Shown piece by piece: positions 18,139 through 26,017 of a stretch of 55,568 nt of DNA (position 1 is the first letter of the stretch; the number at the start of each line of letters is the position of its first letter). The position numbers were made by a program, and so were the translations under genes. The DNA is from an uncultured Clostridia bacterium (GTDB lineage: Bacteria; Bacillota; Clostridia; Saccharofermentanales; Saccharofermentanaceae): the NCBI GenBank assembly GCA_946403085.1, contig CAMIYM010000016.1:1-55568 (forward strand), given 5' to 3'. The notes under the pieces are model-generated. The model saw only the letters and a list, made by a program, of their open reading frames with translations. It did no database searches and was not told the DNA's origin.

Positions 18139-21100
18139 ATGGCTACCTTAACAAGGCTTGCAAGCACGCTGACTGCGCGCTATTTTCCTTCCAGCTCGCT
18201 AACGGACGCTTTCTATCTTGACGGCAGACTCTGCGGTAAGAGAGAGACCAGACAGGCTGATATCACCATTGATAAAGACGAGAGAGGCTTTTTCTTCTCC
18301 CTTTTCACACATCCTACGATCGAAGGTTTTGAACCCGGTACTATCCCGCCGTTCGAGCCCCAGCTCCGTGGTCTTTGCAATGAAGTTAAGAACGGCCATA
18401 AAGAGATCGATGCAATGATCGAGAAGTTTCTGTCAACTGCAGTTGAAGTTGCCGGAACGAACAAGCTCATGGACAACGAGATAAGAGATCCTTATTTCTC
18501 CGGCGTTATCGTCAGAGATTCGGAAGCTTTCGCAGTTACCATCGGCGGCGGTCTTGCTTTCCTCTACAGAGATGACACGATGTTCCCGCTTACTGATGCA
18601 GGCATCCCGATGGAACCCATCGATGCATACGGCAACAGAGTAGGCGATTTCCAGTATTACTGCTCTTCAAAGACAGCTAATGCTCTTTGGTCAAACTTCT
18701 TCACACTCACACCTGACGACTGCATCATCCTTTGCAACAAGGCAATCTACGATGCATTAGGCCAGAGGGAGATCTTGAGGATCCTCACGGACGCTGAAGA
18801 CCAGTGCGATGCTGCAGGACTTATCCTCATACAGGCTTCCGCAAGAATGCCCAACACACCTATGCAGATCTCCATCTCATTCGTTGAGAGCGTTACAAGA
18901 GAAGAGAAGAAGGGCCTTTTCGGCAGAAAGAAAAAGAAGGACGACTACGAGGAAGAGACACATGAGCTCCTCGAGTCTACTGTAGAAGGCGGCGAGGTAG
19001 GTGCTGCAGCAAAGGCAATCGCTGATGCAGGCTTCGTAAGCCTCACACCTGAAGCACCGCTCGTAATTCCTGAAGTTGACGATGCACCTGCTGACGGCAG
19101 TATTGCATTTGGCGATAAGGCAGGCCAGCCTGACGCTCAGAAGATCCCTGATGATGCTCCTGAGTTCCCTGATAAGACAGAGCCCACGGAAGAACTTTCA
19201 GCTGAGGAAGCCATGAGAAAGATCTTCGGCGACATCAAGGATGCAACACCTGCTGAGCCTGAAGAGATCAAGGAAGACGAACCGGCTCAGTCACCGTTCG
19301 TTTTCGACCTCGGTTCAGCTGATACGACTGCAGAGCCCAAGGCTGATACAGCTTCTCCTGCTATGGAGACAGTATCCACAACAGAGTTCACACCTGAATC
19401 TGATGATTCTCCGACGAAGCCCGTTACAGATATCAATTCGCTTCTGTTCAGTGCAGACGGCGCTACGATCTTCTCCAAGGCCGGAGCTGATGCAAAGGCT
19501 GAAGTTAAGGAAACATCTGTTGCAGACCTTAAGGAAGAGCCGGTCATCCCTGTTGTTCCTGTGGCTCCCGTCGCACCCGCAGCACCTGTTGCTCCGGTTG
19601 TTCCTGTTGCCGCCCCGGTTTCCGGCACAGTTCCTCCGGTCGTAAACAAGCCCGATGAGATCGTTTTCGCACCTGCAGATGTTTCTGCTGATACTGATTT
19701 CCTTGAAGTACCCAGTGTTGAAGACACATTCGATCCTTATGGAAATACAAGCGCTCAGGAGCTTAAGAACACTCCTCCGATCGTATTCGGTGAAGATGTT
19801 TTCGCTCCCAAGTCTGAGCCCGTTCCTTCTGAAGAAGTCTCTTCCATTCCCGTACCTGAGTACGAGCTTGCAGATGAGAAGCCTGAATTGAAGGAAGAAG
19901 ATAAGCTTAACGTTGATTTCCCTGTAACAGAGAAGCAGGAACCCGCTCCGGCTGTATCTGCTCCTGTTGCATCTGAAGAACAGCATGAGGCTCCTGCAGC
20001 TCCCGTTATCGAGGAGGTCATTCCTGAAGCAGTTACAGAAGCTCCTTCACAGGATGAGATCGTTCTTCCGTTCGGTAATCCCGCATTTACAACAGGTACT
20101 GAGGAAAGCACACCGGTCAAGGCCGATGACATTCCCCAGATGCCGCTTTATGACTCTGACAACTACAACAATCCTGTTAATGCCGTCGGTTCCGAGCAGA
20201 ATGTCTCACAGCCTTTCGACAACGCTTCTGTATATGGCGATTATGCGAATGCTGATGTTCCGGTTGACGGTGCAGGCGAAGTTCCTCCGTATCAGCCCTA
20301 TGGTGCGGAAGCATTCTCCACTGCTGATCAGAGCAGCTATGGAACATACGGAAATCAGACAGTTGATATGCAGGGAGGTGTACCTATGGATAATAACGGA
20401 TATCCCGGATATGGTAATGATGGTAACGTATATGTTCCCGGTTACGATCAGGTTTCTCAGAATGGTTATCCCCAGCAGGATTATCAGGATCCGAATGCTG
20501 CTTACCAGGATCTCAGTGCCGGATACCAGGATCCGAATGCAGCTTCCCAGTACTATCAGCAGGATGCACAGCAGGGCAGCGGCTTTGGTGATTATTCAGC
20601 TCAGCCCCAGCAGGCATATGGCGATGAATTCGCCCAGCCTCAGGCATCTGCTTCTTCATCAGCTTCATTAGATGACGAGTGGTTCAATAACATCCTCGGT
20701 GTTGATGACAGCGGTGCAGTCTATGGCGGAGAGCAGACATACGGATACAGCTCACCTGCCAATACAGAAGCTCAGCCTGTAGTCTCTGATGCTTTGCAGC
20801 AGCAGGCTCCGTACAGCAACCCCGCACAGACATCTTACAAGCCTTCCGGTGCAGGTCCGAACAATAATGGCAGACCTCAGAGCAGTGCACCCCGTACGGC
20901 TTCATCTGCCGGCAAGGGCGGAAACGGCGGCGGAAAGAAGATGAAGCTTAACCGCAACGGTTATATGTTCATCGCATTCCTCGCAATCCTTCTTATCTGC
21001 ATCATCATAGTTATCTCTCTTATCGCAAGAGGATGCAGCAAGAAGAAGCCTATAGAGACATCTGATTCTGTTCAGTCCACAGAGGAGACAACACCTCCTC

Positions 21101-21453
21101 CGACAACGACAACACAGGCTACACTGCCGGATCCTTCAGCTCCTATCGGATACTTTAAGTTCTCTGATCATATCGGTTACAGAACATGGTGGGATCTCTT
21201 CCATACTGTCTATAACATCGATATCGATAAGAACAACGATCCGAGAATCGCTATCATCCTTAAGTACAACAAGCTCGACCCTGCTACATACACAGGTCCT
21301 AACAGCGAAGACATGCTCTTGCTGCCGCCTAGAGGAGTAGTTACAGGTGAGATCCCGATCACATTCAATGCCGGCGGTTCTTCCACAGGAGAGACAACTG
21401 CTTCGGCACAGACAACGCAGGGTGAAGTAAACAGTTCGATCCACCTCACGTAA
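18139..21453 (+). CDS. Large single-pass protein: degenerate PP2C-like domain, long low-complexity linker, TM, LysM-like tail
   Basis: The 1104-residue protein has four parts. Residues 1-265 follow the PP2C/SpoIIE-like phosphatase pattern (FAVTIGGGLAFLYR..., LTPDDCIILCNKAIYDAL), but the aspartates expected in GDSR and SDG are replaced, so catalysis is doubtful. Residues ~265-940 are a low-complexity linker. It is acidic and Pro/Glu/Ala-rich, with a VAPVAPAAP run, then Tyr/Gln/Asn-rich with YQDPNAA-type heptads. A transmembrane segment spans about 943-967. The outer ~100 residues after a Thr-rich spacer resemble one LysM-like repeat (WWDLFHTVYNI...ILKYNKLD...LLLPP). Topology is N-in, C-out if the RGCSKKK flank is external. 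Function is unknown; it has its own promoter and terminator. Confidence 0.75.
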   Translation: MATLTRLASTLTARYFPSSSLTDAFYLDGRLCGKRETRQADITIDKDERGFFFSLFTHPTIEGFEPGTIPPFEPQLRGLCNEVKNGHKEIDAMIEKFLSTAVEVAGTNKLMDNEIRDPYFSGVIVRDSEAFAVTIGGGLAFLYRDDTMFPLTDAGIPMEPIDAYGNRVGDFQYYCSSKTANALWSNFFTLTPDDCIILCNKAIYDALGQREILRILTDAEDQCDAAGLILIQASARMPNTPMQISISFVESVTREEKKGLFGRKKKKDDYEEETHELLESTVEGGEVGAAAKAIADAGFVSLTPEAPLVIPEVDDAPADGSIAFGDKAGQPDAQKIPDDAPEFPDKTEPTEELSAEEAMRKIFGDIKDATPAEPEEIKEDEPAQSPFVFDLGSADTTAEPKADTASPAMETVSTTEFTPESDDSPTKPVTDINSLLFSADGATIFSKAGADAKAEVKETSVADLKEEPVIPVVPVAPVAPAAPVAPVVPVAAPVSGTVPPVVNKPDEIVFAPADVSADTDFLEVPSVEDTFDPYGNTSAQELKNTPPIVFGEDVFAPKSEPVPSEEVSSIPVPEYELADEKPELKEEDKLNVDFPVTEKQEPAPAVSAPVASEEQHEAPAAPVIEEVIPEAVTEAPSQDEIVLPFGNPAFTTGTEESTPVKADDIPQMPLYDSDNYNNPVNAVGSEQNVSQPFDNASVYGDYANADVPVDGAGEVPPYQPYGAEAFSTADQSSYGTYGNQTVDMQGGVPMDNNGYPGYGNDGNVYVPGYDQVSQNGYPQQDYQDPNAAYQDLSAGYQDPNAASQYYQQDAQQGSGFGDYSAQPQQAYGDEFAQPQASASSSASLDDEWFNNILGVDDSGAVYGGEQTYGYSSPANTEAQPVVSDALQQQAPYSNPAQTSYKPSGAGPNNNGRPQSSAPRTASSAGKGGNGGGKKMKLNRNGYMFIAFLAILLICIIIVISLIARGCSKKKPIETSDSVQSTEETTPPPTTTTQATLPDPSAPIGYFKFSDHIGYRTWWDLFHTVYNIDIDKNNDPRIAIILKYNKLDPATYTGPNSEDMLLLPPRGVVTGEIPITFNAGGSSTGETTASAQTTQGEVNSSIHLT

Positions 21454-21484
21454 TCTGAAGCGAAAATCATTTTTATCAATAAGA

Positions 21485-21523
21485 CCGCCTGCTGTGTATT
21501 TCACGGCAGGCGGCTTGTTTTTT
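21485..21523 (+). terminator. Intrinsic terminator after the PP2C/LysM-like gene
   Basis: CCGCCTGC (21485-21492) pairs with GCAGGCGG (21506-21513) across a short loop and is followed by CTTGTTTTTT. Confidence 0.88.
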
Positions 21524-21618
21524 GGCTATTTAGTCAACTTATTTTGTAACAAAAAAGTAAGATACAAGTATATAATGCTATTGCTCTAATAATAACGCGC
21601 GAAAAGAGGGTTAATAAC

Positions 21619-22704
21619 ATGCATAAGAAACTGTTCATACCTGGACCTATTGAGGTTTCGCAGGATGTACTGGAGAAGATGGCTACTCCTATGATCGGAC
21701 ACAGAACAAAGGATATGTCCGCACTTCAGCAGTCAATCTCCGAGAAGCTCCAGAAGGTAATGATGACTAACAACACTATTGTTTTATCTACGTCATCAGG
21801 CAGTGGTCTTATGGAAGGTGCGGTAAGAAGCTTTACAAAAACCAGAGCAGCTGTATTCTCAATCGGCGCTTTCGGTAAGAGATGGCACAAGATGTGCACA
21901 TCAAACGGCATCGCTGCAGATCTTTTCGAATCTGAGCTGGGTCAGCCTACAACACCTGAGATGATCGAAGCAGCTCTCTCAACAGGCAAGTATGACCTCA
22001 TCACGATCACACAGAACGAGACCTCAACAGGTATCCACAACCCTATGGATAAGCTCGCAGAGGTTTATAAGAAATATCCCGATGTTATCGTCTGCGTTGA
22101 CGCAGTTTCATCCATGGCAGGTGACTATATCCCTGTAGATGAGCTCGGTATCGACGTATGCATCACATCAACACAGAAGTGCCTTGGCCTGCCTCCGGGA
22201 ATGGCTATCGCTTCCGTATCCGAGAAAGCTATCAAGAAGGCTGAGACAGTAGAGAACAGAGGTCTTTACTTCGACTATCTTGAACTCGTTAAGTTCGTTA
22301 AGGAAAAGCCTTATCAGTATCCTTCAACACCTTCAGAGTCTCACATGTTCGCTCTGGATTATCAGCTTGATAAGATCCTTGCAGAAGGCGTTGAGAACAG
22401 ATACAAGAAGCACTGCAAACTCGCAAAGATCGCTCAGGACTGGGCAAGAGAGAATTGTGCTCTTTACTCCAATCCCGAGAACCTTTCAGTTACAGTAACA
22501 TGCGTAACAAATACAACAGGTATCCCTACTTCAGACCTCATCAAGGCTATGGGCGAGAAGGGTTACCTCATGAGCAACGGTTACGGCCCTTTGAAGGATA
22601 AGACATTCAGAATCGCTCACATGGGTGATCTTACAGAAGAAGAGCTTAATACATACTTAAGCGACCTTAAAGACACAATAGCTGAGCTTCAGGCAAAAGC
22701 ATAA
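21619..22704 (+). CDS. Class V aminotransferase (alanine-glyoxylate/phosphoserine aminotransferase-like)
   Basis: The 361-residue PLP enzyme is of the alanine-glyoxylate/serine-pyruvate aminotransferase family. It shows FIPGPIEVS, GHRTKDM, the Asp-Ala PLP contact CVDAVSSMAGD, and the Schiff-base lysine in TSTQKCLGLPPG. It lies 23 bases upstream of serA, the usual arrangement in Clostridia lacking canonical serC, so it probably converts 3-phosphohydroxypyruvate to phosphoserine. That substrate is inferred from context. A TATAAT lies 43 bases before the ATG, without a clear -35. AAGAGGG provides the ribosome-binding site. Confidence 0.92.
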   Translation: MHKKLFIPGPIEVSQDVLEKMATPMIGHRTKDMSALQQSISEKLQKVMMTNNTIVLSTSSGSGLMEGAVRSFTKTRAAVFSIGAFGKRWHKMCTSNGIAADLFESELGQPTTPEMIEAALSTGKYDLITITQNETSTGIHNPMDKLAEVYKKYPDVIVCVDAVSSMAGDYIPVDELGIDVCITSTQKCLGLPPGMAIASVSEKAIKKAETVENRGLYFDYLELVKFVKEKPYQYPSTPSESHMFALDYQLDKILAEGVENRYKKHCKLAKIAQDWARENCALYSNPENLSVTVTCVTNTTGIPTSDLIKAMGEKGYLMSNGYGPLKDKTFRIAHMGDLTEEELNTYLSDLKDTIAELQAKA

Positions 22705-22727
22705 TTAATGACGGGGGAATATTTAAA

Positions 22728-24353
22728 ATGAAGATCCTTATTACAGAGAGCATCGCAGAAGAGAGCGTTCAGTACTTAAGAGACAGAGGTTATGAAGTCG
22801 AGGAGTACCTTGGTCATTCACAGGAAGAGATCGAGCAGTATATCAAAGGCTTTGACGCTATCATCGTAAGATCTGCAACAAAGATCAATGAAGCACTTTT
22901 AAATAACGCTGACTGTCTTAAAGCAGTAGGCAGAGCCGGAACAGGTATCGACAATATCGATGTTAAGGCTTGTACAGAGCATGGCGTAATCGCTCTTAAT
23001 ACTCCTACAGCAAACAACATGGCTGCAGGTGAGCTTGCAGTAGGCCACGCATTCTCCATTTTCCGTAATCTTTGCGCAGCAAACGAAGGCGTTCACCACG
23101 GTGATTTCAGACGTGGAAACTGGGTAGGAATCGAGCTCGAGGGCAAGACAGCAGGTGTTATCGGTCTTGGCCGTATCGGTTCCATCGTATCCAGAAAGCT
23201 TAAGGGTGTAGGCATGAACGTAGTTGCTTACGATCCTTATGTACCTCAGGAAAAGTTCGACAAGATGGGTGTTACAAGATGCAAGACTCTTGATGAGCTT
23301 CTTGTTCAGTGCGATCTCATCACTCTTCATACTCCTAAGACAAAGGAGACATACGGCATTCTTTCCAAGGAGCAGCTCTACAAGTGTAAGAGAGGCGTAA
23401 GGATCGTTAATGCTGCAAGAGGCGGACTTGTTAATGAGCAGGATCTCGCTGACGCATTGGCTGACGGTCAGGTCGCAGCAGCTGCAATCGATGTTTTCGA
23501 TAAGGAACCTTCTTATAATAAGGCACCCGGCGAGCAGGAGTACGATAACGTTCTTCTCCACGCTCCTAACTGCTACATCACACCTCACCTCGGAGCTTCA
23601 ACTGTTGAGGCTACAGCTAAGGTGGGTCAGGGCATAGTAGAGCTTATCGATGGCGCTTTGAAGGGCGAGCTTGTTGCAGCTATCAACATGCCTCAGTTCT
23701 CCGGCAGCATCGAAGAGATCAAGCCTTACTGCTCTTTGGCTGAGAAGATCGGCCGTATGTACTATCAGGCAGAGGCAACACCTATCAAGAAGGTTGAAGT
23801 AAGATACAGAGGCGAGCTCGCTGAGAGTTCCGGCACAGGCATCATCACACTCTCACTCATGATGGGTCTTTTGAAGGGTATGGGTAATGATCACGTATCT
23901 TACGTTAATGCACAGGAGTGCATGGATGAGTGCGGTATCGAAGTTGTTGAGACAAAGACAGAATCTATCCAGAAGTACAATAACCTCATCAATGTTAAGT
24001 TCTGCACAGAAGATGGCAGAGAGCTTAAGATCAATGGTACAGTATTCGGACCTGATACAGAGGTTATCGTCTCATTCTTCGGTTACGAGATGAACTGCCC
24101 TCTTTCCAACACTGTTCTTGCTCTCAAGAACAATGATGTTCCGGGCGTTATCGGAAGGATCGCTACTATACTCGGATCACACAATATCAACATCGCTTCC
24201 ATGCATTGGGGAAGAAAGAACCAGGATGGTTCTGACAACCCGCATGCACAGGCATTCGTTGCAATCGACCAGCCTGTATCCCAGGATATCATCGATGAGC
24301 TCAGCAAGGCAGAGGGCGTACTCCGTGTATCTCTCTTAGAGCTCGGCGAATAA
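22728..24353 (+). CDS. serA: D-3-phosphoglycerate dehydrogenase (long, ASB plus ACT type)
   Basis: The 541-residue NAD-dependent 2-hydroxyacid dehydrogenase has GLGRIGSIVSRKL as nucleotide-binding motif, RxGTGIDNID near residue 68, and the catalytic His in PHLGAST. An intervening allosteric substrate-binding domain is followed by a C-terminal ACT domain (NNDVPGVIGRIATILGSHNINIASMHWGR). It performs the first committed step of serine synthesis; the ACT domain is normally the serine sensor. The upstream class V aminotransferase completes the next step. GGGGGA precedes the ATG. Confidence 0.95.
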   Translation: MKILITESIAEESVQYLRDRGYEVEEYLGHSQEEIEQYIKGFDAIIVRSATKINEALLNNADCLKAVGRAGTGIDNIDVKACTEHGVIALNTPTANNMAAGELAVGHAFSIFRNLCAANEGVHHGDFRRGNWVGIELEGKTAGVIGLGRIGSIVSRKLKGVGMNVVAYDPYVPQEKFDKMGVTRCKTLDELLVQCDLITLHTPKTKETYGILSKEQLYKCKRGVRIVNAARGGLVNEQDLADALADGQVAAAAIDVFDKEPSYNKAPGEQEYDNVLLHAPNCYITPHLGASTVEATAKVGQGIVELIDGALKGELVAAINMPQFSGSIEEIKPYCSLAEKIGRMYYQAEATPIKKVEVRYRGELAESSGTGIITLSLMMGLLKGMGNDHVSYVNAQECMDECGIEVVETKTESIQKYNNLINVKFCTEDGRELKINGTVFGPDTEVIVSFFGYEMNCPLSNTVLALKNNDVPGVIGRIATILGSHNINIASMHWGRKNQDGSDNPHAQAFVAIDQPVSQDIIDELSKAEGVLRVSLLELGE

Positions 24354-24398
24354 AGAACACAAATTAAACAGATCATTCAGACCGCAGAGGTGAGGCCC

Positions 24399-25445
24399 AT
24401 GAAGTACCACTATTCGAGAAAAGAAGGTTGGTTGGGCAATCCCTGCGGTCTTGTTTATTTCAAGGGAAGATATCATCTGTTCTTCCAGCTTAATCCTTCA
24501 AGTTTTCGTTATGGCCCGATGCATTGGGGTCATGCGGTCTCAGATGATCTTATCAGCTGGGAGGAATCGGATATCGCTTTAAGTCCTGAAGGCGAGCTTT
24601 GCTGCAATTCAGGCTCTGCGGTGGTGCATGACGGAAAGCTCTGGTTATTCTTTACTTCGCTTTCCAATGACAACCGCGAAAAGATCTGCGCCGCAGTATC
24701 TGAAGACGGCATTAAGTTCACCAGATTCGATAATCCTGTGGCAACAGTACCTTACGAGGGCAATGCCAAATTCAGGGATCCTTTTGTAATGAAGTACGGA
24801 ACCGGTTTCCGCATGATAGTAGGTGCAGGCAAGTTCGGTGTGGCAAAGGTCCTTCAGTATGAATCTGATGACCTTATCAACTGGAAATACAAAGGCGAGA
24901 TGCTCTCTGACGGAAGATTCGGAAGTGTCATCGAGATGCCTCAGATTGTTGAGGCTGACGGCAAATGGGTCTTCATTATCCAGAGTGAAAGACATGTTCC
25001 CACGAAAGTGTTGTTCGCTACAGGAGAATACGACGGTGAGAAGTTCATTTTCGATGATGAGAACGATCCTTTCAAGCCGGTCGATACGGGATATGATTTC
25101 TTAAGTCCGGTAACAATGGAAGACAAAGACGGACGAAGGATCGTGATGGCCTGGATCTTCTCCATGAAGATGAATTCATCTGCGATAAGTGCCCCGTGTG
25201 AGCTTAGTATCTCAAGAAAAGGCGAAGTATGCCTGATGCCGATAAGCGAACTTAGGGACAAACTCGTTAAGGAAAGCAGTTTTGTAAGCTATGCATCCGG
25301 CAGATTAAGAGTGCAGTTTGAAGGACGCACACTTTTCGATAAGGCATACAGGGAATGCCCTGATATAAGTGTTCTCGAGGATGTGGGAACTGTCGAAGTC
25401 TTCCTTGACGGCGGCAAAGAGATAATATCGATGTTCGTCTGCTGA
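24399..25445 (+). CDS. GH32-family (beta-fructosidase-like) protein with Asn at the nucleophile position
   Basis: The 348-residue protein has the five-bladed beta-propeller motifs of glycoside hydrolase family 32: an N-terminal W-x-x-x-P-x-G motif, FRDP (transition-state Asp), and EMPQI in place of ECPD (acid/base Glu). The first motif reads WLGNPCG instead of WMNDPNG, which puts Asn 14 where the catalytic Asp belongs. It is also short, ending soon after a trimmed beta-sandwich. Normal members hydrolyse sucrose, inulin or levan. This one may be inactive, altered or binding-only. An upstream GTG (24390) is possible, but AGAGGTGAGG favours the ATG at 24399. It has no signal peptide, so it is cytoplasmic. 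Confidence 0.82.
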   Translation: MKYHYSRKEGWLGNPCGLVYFKGRYHLFFQLNPSSFRYGPMHWGHAVSDDLISWEESDIALSPEGELCCNSGSAVVHDGKLWLFFTSLSNDNREKICAAVSEDGIKFTRFDNPVATVPYEGNAKFRDPFVMKYGTGFRMIVGAGKFGVAKVLQYESDDLINWKYKGEMLSDGRFGSVIEMPQIVEADGKWVFIIQSERHVPTKVLFATGEYDGEKFIFDDENDPFKPVDTGYDFLSPVTMEDKDGRRIVMAWIFSMKMNSSAISAPCELSISRKGEVCLMPISELRDKLVKESSFVSYASGRLRVQFEGRTLFDKAYRECPDISVLEDVGTVEVFLDGGKEIISMFVC

Positions 25446-25450
25446 TATAT

Positions 25451-26017
25451 ATGACCAGGATTCTCAGGCAGGGTGAAGGATATCAGATCCTCTATAAAGA
25501 AAGAGGCGAGGACAGCGAGAAGATCGCATCTGACGGGCTTTCTGTCCTGTCGAGACTTGATGTGCCTGTACCGGGTATCATTGCCGCTGCAGATTCAGGC
25601 AAACGCATAAGGATCACCGGTAAGAAGTATTATCTCGTGTGCCAGGGGAGATTCGATGAATCTAGCGGCACCATGGAAGACCTTTTGTTCCATGATTCCA
25701 GGACCAACAGGACTTTCCCGGTAAAGAGGATGAGAAAAGGCGTTAAGGAAGCCAGACTTAAGTATGACGTTATCTCCTACGATGAGGAAAAAGACCTGTC
25801 CTATGTATCCGTGGTGCTTGATACAGGGCGCACGCATCAGATAAGAACACAGTTTGCTTCAAGAAAACATCCGCTTGCAGGCGACGGCAAGTACGGAAGC
25901 AGGATCAAGTGTCCTATAGCGCTCGTGTGCGCAGAGATGACATTTGATGAAGGCGAAGGAACAAAGTCCTTTACCATCAGTACGGATCCCAAAGAAGAGT
26001 TTAAACAGGTGTTCTGA
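25451..26017 (+). CDS. Small RluA-family pseudouridine synthase
   Basis: The 188-residue protein has the catalytic RLD motif (Asp 37 in SRLDVPVPG) and the RluA motif TGRTHQIRTQFASRKHPLAGDGKYG. It lacks an N-terminal S4 domain and is much shorter than RluC/RluD (about 300 residues), so it is a minimal catalytic-domain type. Family members isomerise uridine in rRNA or tRNA; the target cannot be predicted. It starts 5 bases after the GH32 stop without a clear Shine-Dalgarno, suggesting translational coupling. It abuts the convergent DUF2298 gene with no gap. Confidence 0.85.
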   Translation: MTRILRQGEGYQILYKERGEDSEKIASDGLSVLSRLDVPVPGIIAAADSGKRIRITGKKYYLVCQGRFDESSGTMEDLLFHDSRTNRTFPVKRMRKGVKEARLKYDVISYDEEKDLSYVSVVLDTGRTHQIRTQFASRKHPLAGDGKYGSRIKCPIALVCAEMTFDEGEGTKSFTISTDPKEEFKQVF

